Assembly (NCBI GenBank): GCA_902787595.1
Contig: CADAHD010000175.1
Location: 1 to 5,242, forward strand
DNA length: 5,242 bases
Source of the DNA: an uncultured Lachnospiraceae bacterium
GTDB lineage: Bacteria > Bacillota_A > Clostridia > Lachnospirales > Lachnospiraceae
Direction: 5' to 3'
In this document: positions 1 to 5,242 of the stretch, in pieces
Position numbering within the stretch: position 1 is the first letter of the stretch
How the letters are laid out: each line of letters starts with the position of its first letter
The notes under the pieces: generated by a model
The model's input: the letters and a program-made list of their open reading frames with translations, nothing else
Databases searched by the model: none
What the model was told of the DNA's origin: nothing
Program-made: the position numbers and the translations under genes

Positions 1-1702
1 GACGCACCAACTCCGCGTGTCTTCCTTTTTCTGCAACACTTCCGTTATCGATCACCAGGATCTGGTCGGCTGCTTCTATCGTGGCCAGACGGTGCGCTAT
101 GATGATCACGGTCTTACCTTTAGACAGCTCCGATATCGCTCCCTGGATCAGATGCTCATTTTCAGGATCGATGCTTGCTGTTGATTCATCCAGTATTATG
201 ATAGGCGAATCCTTAAGGATCGCTCTTGCAATGGATATCCTCTGTTTCTGTCCGCCGGAGAGTGTTCCGCCGCCTTCACCGATCACTGTATCGTAACCAT
301 CGGGCAGTTCCATTATAAAATCGTGACAGCGCGCTTTCTTTGCCGCGTCGATCATTTCTTCTTCGGAAACATTCTCCCTGCCAAAGCAGATATTTGCGCG
401 GATAGTATCATTAAACAGATATACATTCTGGAACACCATGGAGATATTCGAAAGCAGGCTGTCTAAGCTGTATTTCCTCACATCTACTCCGCCAAGAGTG
501 ATCTGCCCTTTCGATACATCATAAAATCTGGCGATCAGATTACAGATCGTTGTCTTGCCGCTTCCGGAAGGACCTACTATCGCTGTGGTCGATCCCTGCG
601 GAATATCAAAAGTAACATCTTTCAATACCTTTCTGTTTTCCGTTGATACCGCATCCGAATACGAGAACTCCACATCCCTGAATGCGATATCATAGTTCTG
701 TGGTTTGATATCTTCCCCATTCGCATCCAGAAGATTGCTATCGGAAAACATCTCCATCTTATCAAAGGCATTATTGATCACTGATAATACATGTGCGCTG
801 TCAGCTATCGGTTCCACCGAATTAAAGATCGACATAGACAAAAAGGCAACCACCAGCACCATAAACAGTTCCAGCCTTCCGTTAAGCGCCGCATACATAA
901 CAGAGATGATCATCCATACGCTTGCAGCCTTTAAGGCAAAGATGTGAAGGCAGTTATAAGGGATAAATCCCCATTCGATCTTAAGCGCGATCTTCTTTGC
1001 GCTTGCGCAGGCCTGTGTGAAATCCCTGACCGAAGCTCCCTCCATGCCAAAGGACTTAACTACCGGCAGACCTCTGGTGTATTCAAGAGCCGCTCTTGTG
1101 AGTTTTTCATTCTCCGCATTCAGTACCTTCGTATTTGCTGCGCTGTGTTTAGAGATCATGCAAAGAAAGACAAAGGAAAGCGCCACACCTGCTATGGCGA
1201 TCAGCGCGCATTCCGGAACCGCGATCAGCAGAAACAGAAGTATGCACAGAAAATTAAGATAACCGCCCACAAAACCGTCTACCATACGGATCCCCATGTT
1301 TTCCAATGTTGCCAGGCCTGTTGTGATAGCATTAAGTATGGCCCCGGTATCATTAGTCTGGAAATAACCAAGTGATACACGCTTTAGCGCTTCGCCGATC
1401 TTTAAGCGGTCTCTTGCCACCAGCTCATAACCTATCTTTTCATGAAAACGCGCTTTAAGATAGTCAAATAAAAACCGTGCCAATACCATGAGTGTTATGA
1501 GCAGGAAACTCTTAAGCGCCAGTCCCTTCTCCACTCCGTTACCGCTCTTAAGATCGCCGATGATACGGCTTATCACATAGCCGGCGTATGCTACCGGAGC
1601 CGCTATCGCCCATGATGAAAAGAAAGAAAATATAAATCCCGCAAACAGACTGCCCTTAAACTCTCCGCACCAGTCTATGATCCTTTTTATTGTTTTAAAC
1701 AT
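1..1702 (-). CDS. ABC half-transporter (permease plus ATPase), second subunit, C-terminus cut by window edge
   Basis: This is an exporter-type ABC half-transporter: a six-helix membrane domain fused to an ATPase domain, expected to pair with the product of the gene just upstream. I read 567 residues from ATG at 1702; the frame is open to base 1, so probably only the last 10-25 residues are missing. Hydrophobic segments lie at about 14-40, 62-82, 144-163, 165-183, 246-272 and 276-296. The ATPase domain has an A-loop Tyr348, Walker A GPSGSGKTT at 377-385, Q-loop Gln425, signature LSGGQ at 481-485, Walker B IIILDE at 501-506 with catalytic Glu506, D-loop ASID and H-loop His537. Every catalytic element is present. 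The start follows a strong AGGGAGG at 1710-1716 with a 7-base spacer, and the gap to the upstream stop is only 14 bases, so the two genes are co-transcribed. Family membership is certain; the substrate is unknown. Confidence 0.95.
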   Translation of the reverse strand, partial: MFKTIKRIIDWCGEFKGSLFAGFIFSFFSSWAIAAPVAYAGYVISRIIGDLKSGNGVEKGLALKSFLLITLMVLARFLFDYLKARFHEKIGYELVARDRLKIGEALKRVSLGYFQTNDTGAILNAITTGLATLENMGIRMVDGFVGGYLNFLCILLFLLIAVPECALIAIAGVALSFVFLCMISKHSAANTKVLNAENEKLTRAALEYTRGLPVVKSFGMEGASVRDFTQACASAKKIALKIEWGFIPYNCLHIFALKAASVWMIISVMYAALNGRLELFMVLVVAFLSMSIFNSVEPIADSAHVLSVINNAFDKMEMFSDSNLLDANGEDIKPQNYDIAFRDVEFSYSDAVSTENRKVLKDVTFDIPQGSTTAIVGPSGSGKTTICNLIARFYDVSKGQITLGGVDVRKYSLDSLLSNISMVFQNVYLFNDTIRANICFGRENVSEEEMIDAAKKARCHDFIMELPDGYDTVIGEGGGTLSGGQKQRISIARAILKDSPIIILDESTASIDPENEHLIQGAISELSKGKTVIIIAHRLATIEAADQILVIDNGSVAEKGRHAELVR

Positions 1703-1716
1703 CTCTATGCCTCCCT

Positions 1717-3483
1717 TCAGTTTCCGGCTGCCCAGTTTTTAGCGCCGATATGAGCCTGCCACATTCTCTGATACAGCGGTGATGAACTCATCAGTTCTTC
1801 CTGGCTTCCTGCCGCCTCGATCTGTCCGCCGTTTAATACAACGATGCGGTCCGCGCTCTTGATAGTAGATAAACGGTGCGCTATTACCAGCAGAGTCTTA
1901 CCCTTTGTCAGGTTGGCTATTGATTCCTGAAGCTTCGTTTCATTTTCCGGATCTGTAAATGCCGTTGCTTCATCAAGTATAACTATAGGCGCATCCTTAA
2001 GCATCATCCTTGCGATCGCTATCCTCTGCCGCTCACCTCCCGACAGACGTTTCCCGGCTTCACCTGCAGATGTATCATATCCGTCGGGAAGCTTTCTTAT
2101 AAACTCATCACAGCATGCCGCTTTAGCAGCCGCTATCACTTCTTCATCCGTAGCTTTCGGATTACCCAGGCGGATGTTTTCCATAAGCGATCTGGAGAAA
2201 AGGAAATTATCCTGAGTCACAAAACTTACGATATCCGCCAGCGTAGTTACCTTCATATCCTTTATGTCGATACCGCCTATCTTTATACTTCCGCTACTCA
2301 CATCCCAGAACCTTGCGATCAGTTTGGCCACTGTTGACTTTCCGCCGCCGCTGGGGCCCACCAACGCCGTAAAGCTTCCCTCTTTCATTGTAAGATCTAT
2401 TCCGTGAAGCACCTCGCCCTGTGATTCGTCATAAGTAAAATGTACATCCTTAAGCTCAATGCCATAATCATCCGGCCTTCTTTCTTTTTCCGGTTCAGGC
2501 AGACTACTGATATTCAAAAACTTCTGTATCTCCAATACCGTATACTGCATCTGCCGCAGTCCGTTGGAGAAGACCTCGATCTTTGCCATACTGATGACCA
2601 TAGACATAGCCAGCATGACTGACAGGGCCATTTCCGATACAGTCATACTGCCTTTGTTGACCAGCAGGATACTTACCGGTACCACGCCCAGCAGGGTAGC
2701 CGGCATAAATGCAAATGCCATCTTCATCGTAACCCAGGTTGATTTTAGCCAATCGATCACAAAATCCCTGTAATCACAGATCGAGCCGGCAAATTTCTCA
2801 TAGCTCACACCAGCCCTGCCGAAGGCTTTTATCACCTCAATGCCTTCTACATACTCTACGATCACGCTACTCATATGCGCATTTGCTTCCTGATACTTAG
2901 TCATGTTCTTACCGCTGATCACAAATGTCAGTATCATGAAAACCAAGCCCAGCGGAAATGCCAGAAGCGCTGCAAGTGCCACACGGATATCTACCATAGC
3001 CAGCGCAACAAAGCATACGAGCGGGAGCACTATGTGTCCGGCGCCCTCCGGGACCACATGTGCCAGCGGCGGCTCTATATCTTCGATCTTATCCACGATC
3101 ACGCTCTTTATCTCGCCGATCGAGTGCGCATATACCTCTCCGAGCGGCGCTTTAAGAAATACATCCGCCACCTTAAGGCGCAGGCCCTCCAATACATTAA
3201 AAGCCACATAATGGGATATGCCGGTAGATAAGCCGAAACATATCACCTTTACCAGATATGCGCATAGCGCGATCAGACAGAATTGCAGGATATAGGATCT
3301 GTCCAAATCCTCTGCGATATACCTGTCCAGTATGCGGTATACACAATAGTAGGGGATCAGCCCCGCCAGCAGACTGATCATCGATAGGACCACCGATACT
3401 CCCAGCCGTCCGCCACTGCCTTTTGCGTAAGACAAAAGCGTCCCAAACCACTTCTTTTCTTCTTTTGATGCTTCTTCGTTCAT
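1717..3483 (-). CDS. ABC half-transporter (permease plus ATPase), first subunit
   Basis: This is a 588-residue exporter-type ABC half-transporter, a normal length for the family, and the first gene of the transporter pair. Membrane segments are predicted at about 28-50, 66-88, 148-164, 168-190, 255-275 and 284-302. The ATPase domain shows A-loop Tyr351, Walker A GPSGGGKST at 376-384, Q-loop Gln424, signature LSGGE at 480-484, Walker B IVILDE at 500-505 with catalytic Glu505, and H-loop His536. The D-loop reads AFTDPENE instead of the usual SALD; as I recall, AF-D-PENE D-loops are typical of YbtP/IrtA-type proteins linked to siderophores, which is a hint only. An in-frame ATG 25 codons upstream (3558) is open, but the added residues simply translate a purine-rich ribosome site (YKKKEEKGRT), so I place the start at 3483. 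The charged N-terminus MNEEASKEEKK suits a cytoplasmic start before the first helix. The tetR gene upstream suggests ligand-induced export of a toxic or signalling compound; import cannot be excluded. Confidence 0.95.
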   Translation of the reverse strand: MNEEASKEEKKWFGTLLSYAKGSGGRLGVSVVLSMISLLAGLIPYYCVYRILDRYIAEDLDRSYILQFCLIALCAYLVKVICFGLSTGISHYVAFNVLEGLRLKVADVFLKAPLGEVYAHSIGEIKSVIVDKIEDIEPPLAHVVPEGAGHIVLPLVCFVALAMVDIRVALAALLAFPLGLVFMILTFVISGKNMTKYQEANAHMSSVIVEYVEGIEVIKAFGRAGVSYEKFAGSICDYRDFVIDWLKSTWVTMKMAFAFMPATLLGVVPVSILLVNKGSMTVSEMALSVMLAMSMVISMAKIEVFSNGLRQMQYTVLEIQKFLNISSLPEPEKERRPDDYGIELKDVHFTYDESQGEVLHGIDLTMKEGSFTALVGPSGGGKSTVAKLIARFWDVSSGSIKIGGIDIKDMKVTTLADIVSFVTQDNFLFSRSLMENIRLGNPKATDEEVIAAAKAACCDEFIRKLPDGYDTSAGEAGKRLSGGERQRIAIARMMLKDAPIVILDEATAFTDPENETKLQESIANLTKGKTLLVIAHRLSTIKSADRIVVLNGGQIEAAGSQEELMSSSPLYQRMWQAHIGAKNWAAGN

Positions 3484-3486
3484 AGT

Positions 3487-3500
3487 CCTTCCTTTCTCCT
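3487..3500 (-). promoter_or_regulatory. Ribosome binding site that fixes the start of the first ABC gene
   Basis: On the minus strand AGGAG (3496-3500) and AAGGA (3490-3494, 6 bases from ATG) lie in a purine-only run just before ATG 3483. No comparable site precedes the alternative upstream ATG at 3558, where a G-rich GGGGGAG sits only about one base away, too close to work well. This decides for the shorter 588-residue protein. Confidence 0.8.
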
Positions 3501-3592
3501 CTTTCTTTTTATAACGCTCACGGCTCTGTCCGATCCGGCCGTCATATTCCGTTAACATTCTCCCCCATTTGTTTGCTTACCCCTAAAACGGC

Positions 3593-3628
3593 CTCACCGC
3601 CTGATCCCTTACGGAACCAGACGGTGAG
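3593..3628 (-). terminator. 16-bp RNA hairpin between tetR and the ABC genes; weak terminator or attenuator
   Basis: Read on the minus strand, CTCACCGTCTGGTTCC (3628-3613) pairs base for base with GGGATCAGGCGGTGAG (3608-3593), closing a GTAA tetraloop of the GNRA class at 3609-3612. All 16 pairs form if three G-U wobbles are allowed. On the plus strand those three become A-C mismatches, so the structure fits an RNA made in the direction of tetR and the ABC genes. After the stem comes GCCGTTTTAGGGG: four T's, offset by four bases, which is poor for an intrinsic terminator. It lies about 110 bases before the first ABC start and 32 bases past the tetR stop. It could partly end tetR transcription, act as an attenuator, or protect the downstream message. 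The hairpin is clear; its role is inference. Confidence 0.55.
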
Positions 3629-3660
3629 TATGTATTTTCAATATAAAATTTTAAGTCCGT

Positions 3661-4269
3661 TCAGACGCCCATCAACTTTTTCCATCCCGGCAGGAAGAAT
3701 TTCTCCAGTGTTTCCAAAGCTTCATTCGCCTCCTCACGCGGATAATTGTGGACCACGGGTTCAAACAGAGCCGTAAGATATGCCGTAAGCAAAAGATGCA
3801 GCTGCTTCCGGGTTATCTCAGGCGCCTTTATACCTGAAGCTCTCAGCTCATCCAGATATACCAGGAACTTTTCCTGCGCCATCTCCGTCATATCATGAAG
3901 GAAGTTTTCATATTTGCTGCCTTTCGACTTTGCGATAAGCAGGTGATAGTCTTCCATATCCGGATAGATCACCTCGCGCATCATGTCGATAAATGAATCC
4001 TGCCAGACCATCTTTTTCTGCTTCTTTACAGGTTCCTCATACCGCTGCGTATGCGCCCCTGCCCAGGCCATAAGCTTCTCTTCCGCAGGTGATACCAGCT
4101 GGTAAAACAGATCCTCTTTGTCCCTGCAATGCCGGTAAATGGCTGCTGCAGTCATATGACAACGCTCACCGATGCTGCGCATCGACGCCTTTTCAAATCC
4201 CATTTCCAGAAACTCTGCTTTGGCTGCCGCAATTATCTTTATATGACTGACAGTTTTATCTCTTGGCAC
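3661..4269 (-). CDS. TetR/AcrR-family transcriptional repressor, GTG start
   Basis: This is a 202-residue one-component repressor, typical in length for TetR. The N-terminal DNA-binding domain covers about residues 8-56. Helix 1 includes IKIIAAAKAEFLEMGFEKAS; the helix-turn-helix follows at about 29-47 (SMRSIGERCHMTAAAIYRHC), then the usual helix-4 start with DKEDLFY. The rest is an all-helical ligand-binding and dimerisation domain that is not conserved enough to name a ligand. The start is GTG at 4269, chosen because AAAGGAG (4278-4284) lies 8 bases upstream and the next internal Met (residue 23) would remove helix 1. The gene has its own promoter (4336-4364) with a palindromic operator across its -10, which indicates autorepression. 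It is 177 bases upstream of the ABC pair on the same strand, so it is the obvious regulator of that pair, by read-through or through a second unseen operator. Confidence 0.93.
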   Translation of the reverse strand: MPRDKTVSHIKIIAAAKAEFLEMGFEKASMRSIGERCHMTAAAIYRHCRDKEDLFYQLVSPAEEKLMAWAGAHTQRYEEPVKKQKKMVWQDSFIDMMREVIYPDMEDYHLLIAKSKGSKYENFLHDMTEMAQEKFLVYLDELRASGIKAPEITRKQLHLLLTAYLTALFEPVVHNYPREEANEALETLEKFFLPGWKKLMGV

Positions 4270-4292
4270 TTCTTATGCTCCTTTCTTCCCCG

Positions 4293-4339
4293 TGTTATTC
4301 GCTAACATCGTATGCTAACATGATTAGCTAACGATGTTA
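4293..4339. promoter_or_regulatory. Probable TetR operator: large nested palindrome over the tetR start point
   Basis: The main inverted repeat is TAACATCGTATGCTAA (4303-4318), a 5-base centre CATGA, then TTAGCTAACGATGTTA (4324-4339), with 14 of 16 positions symmetric. Smaller palindromes share it: TGTTA-N5-TAACA at 4293-4307, GCTAA-N5-TTAGC at 4314-4328, TTAGCTAA at 4324-4331 and TAAC-N3-GTTA at 4329-4339. It touches the tetR -10 (4336-4341) and covers the expected transcription start near 4329, the usual place for TetR self-repression. The overlapping sites could hold two or more dimers. That the neighbouring TetR binds here is inference from position and symmetry. Confidence 0.8.
4301..4339. 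repeat. Three tandem 13-bp units beginning GCTAAC
   Basis: Units start at 4301 (GCTAACATCGTAT), 4314 (GCTAACATGATTA) and 4327 (GCTAACGATGTTA). The GCTAAC core is identical in all three, and the first two share GCTAACAT. The 13-bp step is about one and a quarter helical turns, so successive cores face different sides of the DNA. The repeat lies inside the TetR operator and probably represents repeated half-sites. Confidence 0.8.
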
Positions 4340-4364
4340 TACAAAAAAAGGAGCTGATTGTCAA
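4336..4364 (-). promoter_or_regulatory. SigmaA-type promoter of tetR
   Basis: Minus strand -35 TTGACA (4364-4359) is a perfect consensus; after exactly 17 bases comes -10 TATAAC (4341-4336), 5 of 6 to consensus. The start point should fall near 4329, leaving a leader of about 60 bases to GTG 4269. The -35 sits in the loop of the flavodoxin terminator and the spacer contains its T-tract. The -10 overlaps the operator. Confidence 0.85.
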
Positions 4365-4375
4365 GCTCCTTTTTT
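4343..4375 (-). terminator. Intrinsic terminator of the flavodoxin gene, symmetric
   Basis: On the minus strand AAAAAAGGAGCT (4375-4364) and AGCTCCTTTTTT (4355-4344) are perfect inverse complements around an 8-base loop TGACAATC (4363-4356). The GGAGCT core stem is followed by seven T's (4349-4343). It begins 29 bases after the flavodoxin stop. With A's on one side and T's on the other it could work both ways, but no plus-strand gene approaches it. It shares its bases with the tetR promoter. Confidence 0.9.
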
Positions 4376-4404
4376 ACAAATTCTTTTCTGATGCCATCAG
4401 ATCT

Positions 4405-4836
4405 TTAAAGACGCGCAAGACTCTTTCCCAGTTCATTACAAGCAAGAACTGCATCTGCATCCGGCGCCTCATGTGCGATCACGCCTTCTCCGCCGACAAC
4501 CGTGGCTCCGGCATTCTTCATACGCTGCGTCCAGTCCCTCATCCACTGTCCGTCGCCCCATCCATAGGAACCGAAAAGCGCTACCGTCTTTCCTTTTACG
4601 ATAGTTTCTACTTCTGCCACAAACGGCTCCATCTCGCTCTCTTCCAGCACTTCATCTCCCATCGCGGGACATCCCATCGCAAAGCCGGCCACATTCTTAA
4701 GCTCATCCACTTTGGCCTCTCCGGGCTGCAGATATACCACTTCTTTTCCTTCCGAAGTCACGCCCTCGCCAACCGCCTGTGCCATCTGACCGGTATTTCC
4801 TCCCTGTGTCCAAAAGATCACATATACCTTATCCAT
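4405..4836 (-). CDS. Short-chain flavodoxin, clostridial type
   Basis: This 143-residue cytoplasmic FMN protein carries one or two electrons between redox partners at low potential, often replacing ferredoxin when iron is short. The FMN phosphate loop is TQGGNT at residues 10-15. The second loop, GCPAMGDEVLEESE at 55-68, and the third, FGSYGWGDGQWMRDW at 88-102, closely match the well-studied Clostridium beijerinckii flavodoxin as I recall it. By that alignment Met59, Gly60-Asp61 and Trp93 correspond to its Met56, Gly57-Asp58 and Trp90, which contact the flavin and set the semiquinone potential. All are retained, so it should be functional. ATG 4836 follows AGGAGG (4846-4851) by 9 bases. The gene has its own promoter and terminator and is therefore monocistronic, separate from tetR and the ABC genes. 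Its redox partner is not in the window. Confidence 0.95.
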   Translation of the reverse strand: MDKVYVIFWTQGGNTGQMAQAVGEGVTSEGKEVVYLQPGEAKVDELKNVAGFAMGCPAMGDEVLEESEMEPFVAEVETIVKGKTVALFGSYGWGDGQWMRDWTQRMKNAGATVVGGEGVIAHEAPDADAVLACNELGKSLARL

Positions 4837-4881
4837 TCTGTTATTCCTCCTGTATTATTGGTTATATATCCCTACCGTAGA

Positions 4882-4895
4882 TTAGTATATACTAA
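4882..4895. promoter_or_regulatory. Perfect 14-bp palindrome over the flavodoxin -10, probable operator
   Basis: TTAGTATATACTAA is fully self-complementary and contains the flavodoxin -10 (4884-4889). With one extra base on the right the symmetry extends to TAGA on the left (4878-4881) and TCTA on the right (4897-4900). Such sites are typical for dimeric repressors (MarR, HxlR or LysR type). A bound protein here would block RNA polymerase. No intact candidate regulator for it is present; the adjacent LysR is broken. Confidence 0.6.
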
Positions 4896-4912
4896 CTCTA
4901 TTAAAATGTCAA
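4884..4912 (-). promoter_or_regulatory. SigmaA-type promoter of the flavodoxin gene
   Basis: Minus strand -35 TTGACA (4912-4907), a 17-base spacer, and -10 TATACT (4889-4884): 11 of 12 consensus positions with ideal spacing, so it should be strong when not repressed. The start point is expected near 4877, giving a leader of about 40 bases. The -35 begins one base after the T-tract of the terminator at 4914-4940. Confidence 0.88.
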
Positions 4913-4913
4913 T

Positions 4914-4940
4914 AAAAAAGGCGGTCATCCGCGACCGCCC
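4914..4940 (-). terminator. Intrinsic terminator just upstream of the flavodoxin promoter
   Basis: On the minus strand GGCGGTC (4939-4933), loop GCGGAT (4932-4927) and GACCGCC (4926-4920) form a 7-bp, very GC-rich stem followed by six T's (4919-4914). It would stop leftward transcription entering from the right, insulating the flavodoxin promoter. Read rightward, the sequence after the stem (CATTTAACTT) lacks a T-run. No leftward gene is visible to its right within the window, so what it originally terminated is unclear. Confidence 0.8.
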
Positions 4941-4945
4941 ATTTA

Positions 4946-5242
4946 ACTTGTTCCCATCCACTGGCAAAGAAAAAGAGCATCAGAGCCACCGACCTGATCA
5001 GCCGGCCGCTCTACTGCTCTGAACAAAGCTGGAATATCGAAATCCCGCAATGGGCCGGTGAACATTTTCCGAAGTTCCGTCTGGAAGGATCCTTTAGGCT
5101 GTCTTACAACGCCTCCATGTTTGCCAAGGAAGGTCTCGGACTGCTTCTGACTTTTGAGCATCTGATCGACTGCTCCGAAGAAAGCGATCTCGTATTCCGC
5201 CCTCTTTCTCCAAAGCAGGAAACCAGGCTGTATCTGATCTGG
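4946..5242 (+). pseudogene. LysR-type regulator remnant: C-terminal part of the effector-binding domain, no 5' end
   Basis: The frame reads CSHPLAKKKSIRATDLISRP near its start, then LYCSEQSW, SYNASMFAKEGLGLLLTFEHL and a final VFRPLSPKQETRLYLIW at the window edge. This order matches the second half of a LysR substrate-binding domain: the HPLA stretch, the domain entering PLIxSRQ, YNAxLMVEEGLGYAL, then the FRPL-P segment. About 99 residues are present and the gene continues past 5242. Upstream the frame stays open only to 4916, with a TAA at 4913-4915. It contains no ATG, GTG or TTG start, no ribosome site, and no trace of the winged-helix domain or first effector subdomain, roughly 170 residues. 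I infer a deletion that removed the 5' two thirds. The position, divergent from the flavodoxin gene, is the classic LysR arrangement. Family call is good; non-function is inferred. Confidence 0.75.

Noticed and set aside
81..1375. Plus-strand open frames at 81-296, 705-947, 944-1375 and 1017-1262
   Set aside because: They are antisense to a continuous ABC transporter frame with complete motifs, and resemble no protein family I know.
2440..3451. Open frames on both strands inside the first ABC gene
   Set aside because: They are out-of-frame shadows of a gene with full membrane and ATPase motifs; none has a convincing ribosome site or domain.
3484..3558. 25-codon N-terminal extension of the first ABC subunit from ATG 3558
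   Set aside because: The added residues translate a purine-rich ribosome site, the upstream ATG has a badly spaced site, and ATG 3483 is ideally placed.
3625..3660. Separate promoter for the ABC genes in the AT-rich stretch after tetR
   Set aside because: TTGAAA and TATATT occur on the minus strand, but neither has a partner hexamer at 15-19 bases; read-through from tetR is simpler.
3573..3776. Plus-strand 67-residue frame across the hairpin and the tetR 3' end
   Set aside because: It is composed of intergenic structure and tetR antisense, with no ribosome site and no family resemblance.
4301..4339. CRISPR-like or mobile-element repeat reading of the 13-bp units
   Set aside because: Units are contiguous with no spacers and sit on a promoter; operator function explains them better.
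4865..4893. Rightward promoter using the plus-strand TATACT at 4888-4893
   Set aside because: The -10 appears only because the palindrome mirrors it; the position 17 bases upstream reads TATATC, not a -35.
4471..5022. Plus-strand 183-residue frame crossing the flavodoxin gene and its promoter
   Set aside because: It runs antisense through flavodoxin, its promoter and a terminator. Its last part overlaps the LysR remnant in a different frame, so it is not the LysR start.
4943..5161. Minus-strand 72-residue frame at the right end
   Set aside because: It is antisense to the recognisable LysR effector-domain sequence and has no recognisable features of its own.

Overview
The window looks like chromosomal DNA from a Clostridia-class Firmicute, most likely a Lachnospiraceae-type gut or rumen anaerobe. 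The evidence is a short clostridial-type flavodoxin, purine-rich Shine-Dalgarno sites 6-9 bases from the starts, textbook TTGACA/TATA promoters with 17-bp spacers, frequent ATA and AGG codons, and a tetR plus twin ABC half-transporter layout common in that group. The family assignment is inference from protein style, not a database match.

Layout from right to left, which is the direction of transcription of all intact genes. (1) 4946-5242, plus strand: the C-terminal third of a LysR-type regulator with no start, no DNA-binding domain and no ribosome site, running off the window; it looks like a 5'-truncated remnant. (2) 4914-4940: an intrinsic terminator firing leftward. (3) 4882-4912: a near-consensus promoter for the flavodoxin gene, with a perfect 14-bp palindrome over its -10. 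(4) 4405-4836: flavodoxin. (5) 4343-4375: the flavodoxin terminator, whose loop and U-tract also supply the -35 and spacer of the next promoter. (6) 4293-4339: a dense operator of three 13-bp tandem units that also form a large palindrome, lying over the tetR -10 and start point. (7) 3661-4269: a TetR-family repressor starting at GTG. (8) 3593-3628: a 16-bp hairpin with a GUAA tetraloop in the tetR-to-ABC gap. (9) 1717-3483 and 1-1702: two ABC exporter-type half-transporters, 14 bases apart, the second losing its last residues at the window edge.

How it likely works: TetR represses its own promoter, and probably the transporter pair by read-through, until a ligand releases it. The two half-transporters then form a heterodimer in the membrane, and both predicted ATP sites look catalytically complete. 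The substrate cannot be read from the sequence. The flavodoxin is a separate single-gene unit bounded by terminators on both sides; its likely ancestral partner was the divergent lysR gene that is now broken.

The genes themselves are ordinary families. The regulatory DNA is more interesting: two promoters built directly onto terminators, a repeat-plus-palindrome operator, a strand-specific RNA hairpin, and a palindromic site next to a broken regulator. I do not see a clear new multi-gene system.
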